Shown here: positions 25,610 to 33,180 of the stretch, piece by piece
Layout: the number at the start of each line of letters is the position of its first letter
How positions within the stretch are numbered: position 1 is the first letter of the stretch
Assembly: GCA_050257395.1 (NCBI GenBank)
Contig: JBLMWU010000063.1
Location: forward strand, 1-62,060
Reading direction: 5' to 3'
DNA length: 62,060 nucleotides
Source: JAIRTY01 sp050257395
GTDB lineage: Bacteria > Actinomycetota > Actinomycetes > Streptosporangiales > Streptosporangiaceae
Program-made: the position numbers and the translations under genes
The notes under the pieces: model-generated
Told to the model about the DNA's origin: nothing
The model's input: the letters and a program-made list of their open reading frames with translations, nothing else
Databases searched by the model: none

Positions 25610-26230
25610 GTGGGCTGGGTGGAGATTCGGCACAGCGGCAACACCCCGTCGGTTCATCCAGACGCCTACATCGCGCCGACTGCGGTGCTCAGCGGACAGG
25701 TGCGGGTAGGGCCTGGCAGCTGTGTGCTGCATGGCGCGGTGCTGGCCGCCGACGGCGGCCCGGTGGAGATTGGCGCCAGCTGTGTGGTCATGGAGCACGC
25801 CGTGCTGCGGGGAACGCCCCGCCACCGGCTCAGCCTCGGTGATCACGTGCTGGCCGGGCCGCATTCCTATCTGACCGGCTGCACCGTCGGCGATGAGGTG
25901 TTCATCGCCACCGGCGCCATGGTCTTCAACGGGGCGCGGATGGGCAGGGCCAGCAGCGTGGCCCTCGGCGGCGCTGTCCACATCGGATGCGTGGTGCCGC
26001 CGGGCACCCGGATCCCGATCGGCTGGGTGGCCGTCGGTGATCCCGCCCGCCTGTACCCGCCAGGAGAGGCAGACAGCATCCGGTCAGGGCTGGCAGAGGC
26101 CGGCGGGTTCCTGCCGTTCGTCTTCGGCACCGACCCGGCCGCAGACCGTGGTGAGCAGATGCGCACGGCCATGCGCCGCTATACCGGTTTCCTGTCCCGC
26201 TCCCACAGCGGCGACGAGCCAGCCGGCTAG
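25610..26230 (+). CDS. Left-handed beta-helix protein of the gamma-carbonic anhydrase type lacking zinc ligands
   Basis: A 206-residue hexapeptide-repeat protein with the gamma-carbonic anhydrase layout: YIAPTAVLSGQVRVGPGSCVLHGAVLAADGGPVEIGASCVV, then EHAVLRGTPRH, LGDHVLAGPHSYLTGCTVGDEVFIATGAMV. In the canonical family the three zinc histidines sit in V-L-H, G-H-x-x-x-L-H-G-C. Here they read V-L-R, G-P-H-S-Y-L-T-G-C, so all three ligand positions appear substituted. The protein is therefore probably not a classical carbonic anhydrase. A C-terminal extension of about 40 residues (RGEQMRTAMRRYTGF) is unusual. The GTG start is one of two close GTGs (25,610 or 25,619). Confidence 0.85.
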   Translation: MGWVEIRHSGNTPSVHPDAYIAPTAVLSGQVRVGPGSCVLHGAVLAADGGPVEIGASCVVMEHAVLRGTPRHRLSLGDHVLAGPHSYLTGCTVGDEVFIATGAMVFNGARMGRASSVALGGAVHIGCVVPPGTRIPIGWVAVGDPARLYPPGEADSIRSGLAEAGGFLPFVFGTDPAADRGEQMRTAMRRYTGFLSRSHSGDEPAG

Positions 26231-26292
26231 GTCAGCGGTCCTGGCCAGCTGATCAAGCGCCTTCTCGGCGCGGGTATGGCGCTGGCGGGGGA

Positions 26293-26766
26293 TCACTCGC
26301 CCGGGCAGGCTCGTTCCATGACCACGAGGCCGGTGGCGCCGCGAGGATCTGGCCCGTGTGCCGGAAGTGCCACGACGGTGAATCCTTCGCTCTCGTACAA
26401 CGACCTGGCCCGCAGGTTCCCGGGTTTCACGTCAAGCCATACCCGCCGCGCCCGGTGATGGCAGCAGGCGCGGGTGAGCGCCGCCCGCAGCAGGGCGCGT
26501 CCCTGGCCGGTGCCGCGGAACGGTGCAGCCACCACCATCCGGCGCAGCTCGATGCCCCGGTCGCGGTGGCACAGCCCGGCCAGCACGGCGAACCCGCGCA
26601 GCGCGCCAGGCTCGCCAGCGGCGAGATGCTCTTGATCAGGGTCGGCCAGCGCCCGTTCATGCCATGCACGCCCGGTCTCACCCAGCCACTGACCGGTGTC
26701 AGCGGCCAGCTCCAACGCGGCCAGCTCGGCCACGTCGCCCGGCGTGCTCAGGCGCAACGTCAGCAT
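26293..26766 (-). CDS. GNAT family N-acetyltransferase
   Basis: A 157-residue protein. The start ATG at 26,764-26,766 gives MLTLRLSTPGDVAELAALELAADTG, and the longer frame upstream is low-complexity. The acetyl-CoA binding motif A is RRMVVAAPFRGTGQGRALL, with R/Q-x-x-G-x-G/A satisfied, followed by ARRVWLDVKPGNLRARSLYESEGF, the classic GNAT helix. It would acetylate a small molecule or protein; target unknown. It is convergent with the carbonic-anhydrase-like gene with 62 bases between stops. Confidence 0.88.
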   Translation of the reverse strand: MLTLRLSTPGDVAELAALELAADTGQWLGETGRAWHERALADPDQEHLAAGEPGALRGFAVLAGLCHRDRGIELRRMVVAAPFRGTGQGRALLRAALTRACCHHRARRVWLDVKPGNLRARSLYESEGFTVVALPAHGPDPRGATGLVVMERACPGE

Positions 26767-27065
26767 GCCTGGCAGGTTAACCAGCCGCCGGGGCACTCTC
26801 ACCATGCCGCTGTCAGTCCCGCTGCCGCTGCCGGCTGCGCCGCTCACCCTGGCCGCGGCTCCGAACCTATCGCTGGCTGATTCCCGGCGATACCGTGCGG
26901 GTGGAGGTGGCGCACCTGAGGGTGACCAACTCGGCGCGCCCGGGCCCAGGCCGCCACGCTGACCTGGGGCCGGAGGGTCACCGGCGAAACGGGCACCGGC
27001 GGCGCGGGTACCGGCAGGAGGCGGGCACCCGCACCGGCAGGAGACCGACAAGAAGGGCAGGCAGG
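26767..27065. other. Divergent intergenic region, no gene seen
   Basis: This 299-base stretch between the acetyltransferase and the amidohydrolase contains repeated ACCGGCAGGAG-like words near 27,010-27,050 but no coding sequence I can support. The two genes diverge, so it holds their promoters; no clear -10/-35 pair is visible. AGGCAGG before 27,066 acts as the ribosome site. Confidence 0.4.
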
Positions 27066-28028
27066 ATGCGGACGATCGCGCTGGAAGAGCACTTCTGGGC
27101 ACCTGCGCTGGCCTCGCCGCCCGGCACCGGCGTGCTGGCCCTGCTGGGAGAGGACCTGGACGCGCCGCTTCGCGACCTCGGCGAGGGGCGGCTGGCCGGG
27201 ATGGACACCGCGGGCATCGACGTGCAGGTCATCTCGCACAACGCCCCCGCCGCGCAGCACCTGCCGGCCGACGAGGCGCTGGCACGGTCGCAGGAGGCCA
27301 ACGACCTGCTGGCGAAAGCGGTGGGGGCGCATCCGGACCGGTTCGCTGGATTTGCCACCCTGCCGACTGCCGACCCGGCAGCGGCCGCGGACGAACTTGA
27401 GCGCGCCGTCACTGAGCTCGGCTTCGTGGGTGCGATGGTGCACAGCACCCTCGGCACCAACGGGACGTTCCTCGACGAACCCGGCTACGAACCGCTGCTG
27501 GCCCGTGCTGAGCGGCTGGACGTGCCGCTCTACCTGCACCCTTCGCGTCCCCCCGGCGCGCTGGCGGACATTCTCTTCCGGGGGCTGCCACCGCGCCTGG
27601 CGGGGCTGCTGGCGTCCAGCGCCTGGGGCTGGCACGCCGAGGCCGGCCTGCACACGCTGCGGCTCGTGGTGACCGGGGTGTTCGAACGGCATCCGGGCCT
27701 GCGCCTCATCATCGGGCACTGCGGGGAGATGCTGCCGTTCATGATGGCCCGCATCGACGAGGTGCTGACGCCGCAACGGACGGGCCTGGCGGGTCCCGTG
27801 TCGGAGTATCTGCTGCGGAACGTGTGGGTGACGACGAGCGGGATGTTCAGCCTGCCGCCGCTGCTGTGCACACTGCAGGTGTTCGGCGCCGACCGGGTGC
27901 TCTTCAGCGTCGACTATCCCTTCGCCCCCAACGCGCTGGGGCGGGCGGTGCTCGACGCGCTGCCGCTGAGCCCGGCGGACAAGGCCAAGGTCGCCGGCGC
28001 CAACGCGGCCCGCCTGCTCGGGCTGTAG
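27066..28028 (+). CDS. Amidohydrolase-fold decarboxylase-like protein (gamma-resorcylate decarboxylase / ACMSD group)
   Basis: A 320-residue TIM-barrel protein starting MRTIALEEHFWAP. The E7-x-H9 pair matches the first metal ligands of the gamma-resorcylate decarboxylase branch (ALEEHF). Later are LYLHPSRPP (His ligand), LIIGHCGEMLPFM and LFSVDYPFAPN, where the aspartate is the last ligand. Related enzymes decarboxylate hydroxybenzoates or 2-amino-3-carboxymuconate semialdehyde. Substrate is not known. Two further amidohydrolases (LigJ and LigI) occur at the right end but belong to a separate pathway. Confidence 0.88.
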   Translation: MRTIALEEHFWAPALASPPGTGVLALLGEDLDAPLRDLGEGRLAGMDTAGIDVQVISHNAPAAQHLPADEALARSQEANDLLAKAVGAHPDRFAGFATLPTADPAAAADELERAVTELGFVGAMVHSTLGTNGTFLDEPGYEPLLARAERLDVPLYLHPSRPPGALADILFRGLPPRLAGLLASSAWGWHAEAGLHTLRLVVTGVFERHPGLRLIIGHCGEMLPFMMARIDEVLTPQRTGLAGPVSEYLLRNVWVTTSGMFSLPPLLCTLQVFGADRVLFSVDYPFAPNALGRAVLDALPLSPADKAKVAGANAARLLGL

Positions 28029-28114
28029 CTGCCGGGATGGCTGGCAGCGATCCGGGGACGCGCGCGACCGGATGAGGTCGGGCAGCGGCTGGGTGATCTG
28101 GGAGGTTGGCTGTG

Positions 28115-28507
28115 ATGAACACCGCGGAGCCGGGCAGCGGCGCCGGGCGCGAACGGACGAGTTCTGCGGAGGACGCCCGCGGGAGTGCGCATCAGCTGCG
28201 CTTGCTTCCCGTCGGGCAGCTGGTCGAGGAGGTCATACTCAGCCTGCTCAGCGCCGCCCAGATCAAGCTGGGGCGGCGAGACGCCAGGCTGCTGATTGAC
28301 CTGGGCACTGTGCTGCATGAGCACGCGCGTCCCTACCTGTCAGGCGAGCTCACCAGCCAGGTCGACCAGCTGCTGGGGCAGCTGCGGCTGAGCCAGGTGA
28401 GCGCGGAGGGGCAGGCAAGCAGGCCGGGCGGGCAAGAGGAGAACGACCTGGACCGGGTTCCGGCCCCGCCGCCCGCAGCCGCGCCGCCGTCTTCCGCCGC
28501 CCGGTGA
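28115..28507 (+). CDS. DUF1844-like small protein
   Basis: A 130-residue protein with a disordered start (TAEPGSGAGRERTSSAEDARG) and a helical core QLVEEVILSLLSAAQIKLGRRDARLLIDLGTVLHEHARPYLSGELTSQVDQLLGQLRLSQV, which resembles DUF1844 (a helical protein found mostly in actinobacteria and deltaproteobacteria). The tail is Pro/Ala-rich. GGAGG lies nine bases before the ATG; a GTG one codon upstream is an alternative. Function unknown. Confidence 0.6.
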   Translation: MNTAEPGSGAGRERTSSAEDARGSAHQLRLLPVGQLVEEVILSLLSAAQIKLGRRDARLLIDLGTVLHEHARPYLSGELTSQVDQLLGQLRLSQVSAEGQASRPGGQEENDLDRVPAPPPAAAPPSSAAR

Positions 28508-28554
28508 AATCCGGGTCTGCGCAGGCCCTGCGGACTCCGACCAGAATAGTCGTC

Positions 28555-28572
28555 TTGACAAATTAATCTGTC
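28555..28572. promoter_or_regulatory. Palindromic operator and -35 box of the ArsR-like/SRPBCC operon
   Basis: GACAAATTAATCTGTC at 28,557-28,572 matches its own reverse complement at 14 of 16 positions and is strikingly A/T-rich for this DNA. TTGACA at 28,555-28,560 is a consensus -35 that overlaps its left arm. The helix-turn-helix gene starts at 28,591, 18 bases downstream, so transcripts may be leaderless or nearly so. A repressor bound here would block RNA polymerase; the encoded helix-turn-helix protein is the obvious candidate. Confidence 0.65.
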
Positions 28573-28590
28573 GGTTGCAGGCTGGGTGGC

Positions 28591-29253
28591 GTGCTCGACG
28601 TAGCCGCCATCTCCGATCCATCAGCGGCCGAGGTGACCCTCGACCCCACCCGGGCCCGGCTCCTGGCCGAACTGGGCAGGCCCGCCTCCGCGGCTGGCCT
28701 TGCCGAACGGGTCGGGCTGCCCCGCCAGAAGGTCAATTACCACCTCCGGCTCCTGGAACAGCACGGGCTGATCGAGCTGGTGGAAGAGCGCCGCAAGGGC
28801 AACTGCACCGAGCGGGTCCTCCGGGCGACGGCGGCCTCGTACGTCATCTCTCCCGAAGCGCTGGGCACGGTCGCTCCTGATCCGCGCCGGGCGCCGGACC
28901 GCCTGTCGGCCCGGTGGCTCCTCGCCCTCGCCGGTCAGCTGGTCCGGGACGTCGGCCAGCTGCTGGCCGGGGCCGAGCGGGCGGGCAAGCGGCTGGCCAC
29001 CTTCGCCCTGGATGGCGAGATCCGCTTCGCGTCGGCCGCCGACCGGGCCGAGTTCACCGAGGAGCTGGCCACGGCCGTCGCCGTGCTCATCGCCCGCTAT
29101 CACGACGAGAACGCTCCCCGGGGCCGAGCACACCGCATCGTTCTGGCAGTGCATCCAGCAGCCAGCAAGGCCGCCGAACCCGGCCGAGAGGAGGCGCGAC
29201 ATGCCAAAGGAGTTCAAGATCACCAGGGAGGTCCTGCTCGAGGCGACGCCTGA
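28591..29253 (+). CDS. ArsR-like helix-turn-helix regulator
   Basis: A 220-residue regulator. The winged helix at 15-75 (LDPTRARLLAELGRPASAAGLAERVGLPRQKVNYHLRLLEQHGLIELVEERRKGNCTERVLRA) is ArsR-type. A helical C-terminal domain (100-185) contains LARWLLAL-like and SARWLLALAGQLVRDVGQLLAGAE segments and a RFASAADRAEFTEELATAVAVLIARYHDE stretch of the kind seen in effector-binding regulators. The C-terminus overlaps the next gene by 53 bases, which points to translational coupling. It probably represses its own operon through the palindrome at 28,557. Confidence 0.85.
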   Translation: MLDVAAISDPSAAEVTLDPTRARLLAELGRPASAAGLAERVGLPRQKVNYHLRLLEQHGLIELVEERRKGNCTERVLRATAASYVISPEALGTVAPDPRRAPDRLSARWLLALAGQLVRDVGQLLAGAERAGKRLATFALDGEIRFASAADRAEFTEELATAVAVLIARYHDENAPRGRAHRIVLAVHPAASKAAEPGREEARHAKGVQDHQGGPARGDA

Positions 29254-29929
29254 GCAGGTATGGGAGAGCATCGCTACCGAGGCCGGGCTGGCTGCCTGGT
29301 TCCAGCCCATGCCGGTCGACCCTGCCAGCGAGCTGGTCGTGGCCTGGGAGCCGGGACGCCGCCTGGCGATCCGGACACCGGAGGCCGCCGACGGATCGGT
29401 GCACGCCTTCGAGTACCTGATCGAGGCCCGGGGCGGGGGAAGCACGGTGCTGCGCTTCGTGCACAGCGGCTTCGCCGGAGACGACTGGGGCGACGAGTAC
29501 CAGCCTGTCACCGCGGGGGGCTGGGACATGTACCTGCACACCCTGGCCCAGTATCACGCCCACTTCCCCGGGCGGCGCGCCGTCTACGTCGAGGCTGAGG
29601 GCCCGGCCTCCTCAGCGGTGCCCGAGGCCTGGCCCGCCCTCCTGGGCGCCCTCGGGACCGGAGGGCAGGCCGAGGCCGGCTCGCAGGTGCGTATCGAGCT
29701 CCCAGGCGCCGGGCCCATCGACGGGGTGATCGACTACGCCACAGCGAACTTCCTGGGACTGCGGACCCCGGATGCGCTGATCCGCTTTCACGGCCGCTGG
29801 GGCCTGGGCATGACCGTGGCCGTCAGCCACCACGCTTACGGCGCCACTTTCGATGCCGAAGCGGCCAGGCGCGGCTGGACGGCCTGGCTGGACCAGGCGC
29901 TCACCGCCGCGGCGGCCAGCCCACGCTGA
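29201..29929 (+). CDS. SRPBCC (START-like/AHSA1) domain protein
   Basis: A 242-residue protein. Residues 1-135 form a typical SRPBCC domain (KITREVLLEATPEQVWESIATEAGLAAWFQPM ... STVLRFVHSGFAGDDWGDEY), with the Trp and the hydrophobic cavity motifs of AHSA1 proteins, and a less clear second half ends in a strand-helix that suggests another START-like fold (DYATANFLGLRTPDALIRFHGRWGLGMTVAVSHHAYG). The ATG at 29,201 is preceded by GAGAGGAGG. ArsR-like plus SRPBCC pairs are common in actinobacteria and usually sense a hydrophobic ligand. Confidence 0.9.
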   Translation: MPKEFKITREVLLEATPEQVWESIATEAGLAAWFQPMPVDPASELVVAWEPGRRLAIRTPEAADGSVHAFEYLIEARGGGSTVLRFVHSGFAGDDWGDEYQPVTAGGWDMYLHTLAQYHAHFPGRRAVYVEAEGPASSAVPEAWPALLGALGTGGQAEAGSQVRIELPGAGPIDGVIDYATANFLGLRTPDALIRFHGRWGLGMTVAVSHHAYGATFDAEAARRGWTAWLDQALTAAAASPR

Positions 29930-29958
29930 GCACCACCCAACACGCGGAGGCCTATCCC

Positions 29959-30004
29959 GCCGGCCGCGCGAGGAACGCGGCGAGCTGGTCAGCTGGCGGC
30001 CGGC
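29959..30004. terminator. Stem-loop between convergent SRPBCC and TetR genes
   Basis: GCCGGCCGC (29,959-29,967) pairs with GCGGCCGGC (29,996-30,004), with an inner AGCTGGTCAGCT palindrome in the loop, followed by TTT. It sits between two convergent stops (29,929 and 30,049), so it may stop transcription from the left. The stem is strong but the U-tract is short. Confidence 0.5.
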
Positions 30005-30048
30005 TTTGATCGCAGGGCTGGGGCTCGCTGCTTCGGCCTGGCGCGGGA

Positions 30049-30693
30049 TCAGTCCTGGGTCGCGGCGGCTGCCAGGCGGCGCCACGTGGCGGCGAGCCAC
30101 TTCTCGTACCTTCCCGGGGTCATCCGGAGTGTCTCGCGCATGAGCAGGTAGGTCTCGGCGTGCGCCAGCACGCTGGTGGTGTCGGCCAGCCATGCCAGGT
30201 CGCACCCGGGGGGAAGCAGCCCGTCGTCGCGCGCACGTGCCCAGAATGCCCGGACGGCGTCGCGGGTGGCCGCCCGCCCGGCCTGTGCCGCGGCGGCCAG
30301 CAGCGGCTCAGCCGGCTCGGCCTCGCGGGCCACCGCGATGACGTCGGCAGCGGATGCCATGAGCCGCGCGCTGCCCCTGGCGAACGCGGCGATGCGCGCT
30401 GCCAGGGCCGGCGCTGCCGTTGCGGTGCGGTACCACTCGCGGTTCACGACGTCGACCGGCGCCAGGTCGCCGACGAGTGCTACGTCGATCACCCGCTTGA
30501 GCAGCGCCGCCTTCGTGCCGAACCGGACGTAGACGGTCCGGTGCGAGACCCCGGCCGCGTCCGCGACCGCGGTGAGCGTGGTGGCCTGGTAGCCGTCCCG
30601 GGCGAACAGCCCGTGCGCGGCGCGCACGATGCGCTCCTCGTTCTCGCGGACACGGGCGGCTCGCAGCCCGGCTGCCTTGACATCCTCCGTCAT
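30049..30693 (-). CDS. TetR family transcriptional regulator
   Basis: A 214-residue repressor. The DNA-binding domain is at 15-65 (RENEERIVRAAHGLFARDGYQATTLTAVADAAGVSHRTVYVRFGTKAALL), and the C-terminal domain is all-helical, with an Ala-rich region and a RRLAAAA tail. The ATG at 30,691-30,693 is favoured because the TetR fold begins right after it; the frame to 30,768 runs through the operator. TATACT ends eight bases before the ATG, so its mRNA may be leaderless. It controls itself and the divergent VOC gene through the nested palindrome at 30,694-30,735. Confidence 0.9.
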   Translation of the reverse strand: MTEDVKAAGLRAARVRENEERIVRAAHGLFARDGYQATTLTAVADAAGVSHRTVYVRFGTKAALLKRVIDVALVGDLAPVDVVNREWYRTATAAPALAARIAAFARGSARLMASAADVIAVAREAEPAEPLLAAAAQAGRAATRDAVRAFWARARDDGLLPPGCDLAWLADTTSVLAHAETYLLMRETLRMTPGRYEKWLAATWRRLAAAATQD

Positions 30694-30735
30694 ACGTTGC
30701 AGTATAACTGCAATATTGCAGTATGACTGCAACGT
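30694..30735. promoter_or_regulatory. Nested double operator between TetR and VOC genes
   Basis: Two 17-bp palindromes, TTGCAGTATAACTGCAA (30,697-30,713) and TTGCAGTATGACTGCAA (30,716-30,732), both have perfect 7-base arms and 3-base spacers. Their centres are 19 bp apart, close to two helical turns. The whole 42-bp block is also self-complementary apart from the two spacers: ACGTTGCAGT at the left end pairs with ACTGCAACGT at the right end. This is the pattern expected of a TetR repressor binding as two dimers. TATACT, read leftward, is a good -10 for the regulator. Confidence 0.85.
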
Positions 30736-30755
30736 TAGCAGTATCGGGGGTTCCC

Positions 30756-31319
30756 ATGACGGCGCCACGGCTGGACGGCATCCACCACGTGAAGCTGCCG
30801 GTCCGCGATCTCGCCCGGTCGCGCGCGTGGTACGAGTCCCGCCTCGGCTACCGGGCCGTGATCGAGTTCGCCGAGCAGGGCACGCTGATGGGCGTTGTCA
30901 TGCGCCACCCCAACGGCGGCCCGGAGTTCGGGCTGCGTCTCGACCCGGCCCGCGCGGAAGCGGCAGCGGGCTTTGACTACTTCGCTATCGGCGTCCCGTC
31001 GAAGGAAGCCATCCAGGACCTCGCGGACCGGCTCACCGCGCTCGGCGAGCCACACGCCGGGGTGCACTTCGCGACGATCGGCTGGATCCTGCCGGAGCTG
31101 CACGACCCGGACGGGCACGAAGTGCGCTTCTACACCACGACCCACCACAGCGAGCCACCCGGTGACAGCGTCGTGCGGATCGAGAATCCACGGGAGACCG
31201 CGGAAGCGGCCGAGCGTGCGGCGCAGGCAGACCGCCGCCGAGCATCACGCCGCCGCGCAGCATCAGCCGGAGCCCTCGCCGCCGGGATATCTGTGGCTGC
31301 TGAGTCAAGGGCGGTCTGA
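30756..31319 (+). CDS. VOC family protein with Arg/Ala-rich tail
   Basis: A 187-residue protein. The VOC core (about 5-130) begins LDGIHHVKLPVRDLARSRAWYESRLGYRAVIEF and contains LHDPDGHEVRFYTTTHH near the end, which carries the last metal ligand glutamate. A tail of about 35 residues (TAEAAERAAQADRRRASRRR) is basic and looks disordered. The ATG at 30,756 is preferred over one at 30,723 that lies inside the operator. Divergent from and probably controlled by the TetR gene, which suggests drug or electrophile detoxification; this is inference. Confidence 0.88.
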   Translation: MTAPRLDGIHHVKLPVRDLARSRAWYESRLGYRAVIEFAEQGTLMGVVMRHPNGGPEFGLRLDPARAEAAAGFDYFAIGVPSKEAIQDLADRLTALGEPHAGVHFATIGWILPELHDPDGHEVRFYTTTHHSEPPGDSVVRIENPRETAEAAERAAQADRRRASRRRAASAGALAAGISVAAESRAV

Positions 31320-31525
31320 GTTAGCAGCACGCCGGCGCACGCGCCCAGCCGGCATGCCCGTGGTTCCCCGGACCGTGGAGACTGTGCAGTACGGCTCCCC
31401 GCCCTCCAGAGGTATGCCGATTCTGCCGGCGGCGTGCCAGGCCCGCGGCCCTGCGGTCCCGGTTGCGGCAGATGAGTTGTTTTGCGCGGCTGTGGGCTGG
31501 TTAGGGACCGGGGGAGGGGAGCGCG

Positions 31526-33049
31526 ATGAATCCAGACCTGAGCGAAGGCCAGATGTTCGGCGCCTACCGCCTCATCGGGCTGGCCGGTGCCGGCGGAATG
31601 GGCGTCGTCTACCGGGCCGAGCAGCAGCCGCTTGGGCGCATCGTCGCGCTCAAGGTGATCCGCCCGGAGGTCGCCGGGTCGAGCGACTACCAGGCCCGCT
31701 TCCTGCGGGAAGCCAGGCTCGCCGCCGCCGTCAACCACCCCCATATCGTCCCCGTGTTTGACTTCGGGGAGCACGCGGGCCGGCTTTACCTGGCCATGCA
31801 GTGGATTGACGGTGTGGAGTTCGGGCGCCTTATGGAGGGGGGGCAGCCGGTGGCGCCGGAGCGTGCGGTCCGCATCGGCACGCAGGTGGCCTCAGCGCTG
31901 CAGGCCATCCATAACGCCGGAATGCTGCACCGGGATGTCAAGCCGGCCAACATATTGGTGCGCGATATGAATGGGGAGGATCACGCCTATCTGACGGATT
32001 TTGGCATCGCCAAGCTGGCGGAAGCCGGCGGCGGGCTCACCCGTACCGGCTGGATGATCGGCACCACGGGCTATCTGTCGCCGGAGCAGATCCGTGGGCA
32101 CCAGCCGGACGGGCGCAGCGATCTCTACGCACTCGGCTGCGTCATGTTCGAGGCGATTACCGGGCAGCGCCCGTTCACCGGCGAGAACGATCAGGCCCTG
32201 CTCTGGGCCCATGCCAGCAGCCCGCGGCCGGTCGCGTCGCAGGTCTGCCCGGGGCTCGGCCGCCGGTACGACGAGTTCTTCGTCCGGGCGCTCGCCGCCG
32301 ACCCGCACGGCCGGTACCAGTCAGGCCAGGAATTCGGGGTGGCTCTCGAAGCCGCCTTCGCGGGACGGCCGGCACCCCCGGTGCCGGCCGCTGCGGCCGG
32401 GCCGACGCAGCGCGTGCCGGGACTGCCGCCGCCACCGGAGACCGAGACGGTCCCCACACCGCCCGCTGGCGGGTCCGGCCCGTCCGGGCGAACGGCGGGC
32501 GCCGGGCCAGGGACGGCTGACGGGCCAGGGCGCGTTCCGGGCCCTCTCCCCGCTCCTGCCGCCACGGGCTCTCCCGGCACGCCGCCAGCCGCCGCGATGC
32601 CTGGTGCGAGGCCGCGCGCCGGCAGAAGGGCCCGCGGATGGGCGGGCCGTCTGATCACTGCGGCTGGCTGCCTGGTGTTCCTCGCGTCCCTGACCGTCAT
32701 CCATCGGTACGTCAACAGCGGGGCGGGCTGGAAGAGCCTGTGGGAGGCGACCCACGGGGACATCTCATCACCGCTGTACGCGAAGGACTTCTGGATTCCC
32801 GCCGGGCTGGCCGCCTTCGTGCTCGCCGGCACTGCCGTCACGGTGCCTGCCCGCACCGGCTTCGGGATGGGCGTGGTGGCCATAGCCGCGCTCGCCGCGG
32901 CCGGATACACCCTGTACATACCGTTCATCGGGCGGTCGCCCGGCTTCGCGCCCTACGGCACGGGTTACTGGCTGTCGCTGGCAGCCGCGGTGGTGATGAC
33001 GGCCGGGGCCGTGGCCGCCGGCCTGCGGCACGGGGCCCGCCGCAGCTGA
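31526..33049 (+). CDS. Membrane-anchored Ser/Thr protein kinase (PknB-like)
   Basis: A 507-residue kinase. N-terminal catalytic domain (about 10-280): glycine-rich GAGGMGVVY, K43 in ALKVI, HRDVKPAN at 135-142, DFG at 158-160 and SPE at 185-187 in the activation loop. Next is a proline-rich linker of about 90 residues, then four membrane segments (about 377-394, 425-443, 450-468, 480-500). No PASTA repeats or extracellular sensor are present, so it differs from PknB proper; the four-helix membrane part may be the input module. The ATG follows GGAGGGGAG. Stand-alone gene; no phosphatase is adjacent. Confidence 0.92.
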   Translation: MNPDLSEGQMFGAYRLIGLAGAGGMGVVYRAEQQPLGRIVALKVIRPEVAGSSDYQARFLREARLAAAVNHPHIVPVFDFGEHAGRLYLAMQWIDGVEFGRLMEGGQPVAPERAVRIGTQVASALQAIHNAGMLHRDVKPANILVRDMNGEDHAYLTDFGIAKLAEAGGGLTRTGWMIGTTGYLSPEQIRGHQPDGRSDLYALGCVMFEAITGQRPFTGENDQALLWAHASSPRPVASQVCPGLGRRYDEFFVRALAADPHGRYQSGQEFGVALEAAFAGRPAPPVPAAAAGPTQRVPGLPPPPETETVPTPPAGGSGPSGRTAGAGPGTADGPGRVPGPLPAPAATGSPGTPPAAAMPGARPRAGRRARGWAGRLITAAGCLVFLASLTVIHRYVNSGAGWKSLWEATHGDISSPLYAKDFWIPAGLAAFVLAGTAVTVPARTGFGMGVVAIAALAAAGYTLYIPFIGRSPGFAPYGTGYWLSLAAAVVMTAGAVAAGLRHGARRS

Positions 33050-33180
33050 CGCCAGCTGGCGCGGAAGGCCGGGCACCGGCTGGTCAGATCCTGGAGGGTT
33101 ACCGGCCTGCCGCTGCGGGAACCGGCATAGGGCCGGCGGTGCAGCGGGACAGGAACCAGGGCGAGGATTGGACAGGCGCA

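Noticed and set aside
31320..31525. Possible small gene before the kinase
   Set aside because: Codon pattern and composition do not favour any frame; only the ribosome site of the kinase gene is supported.
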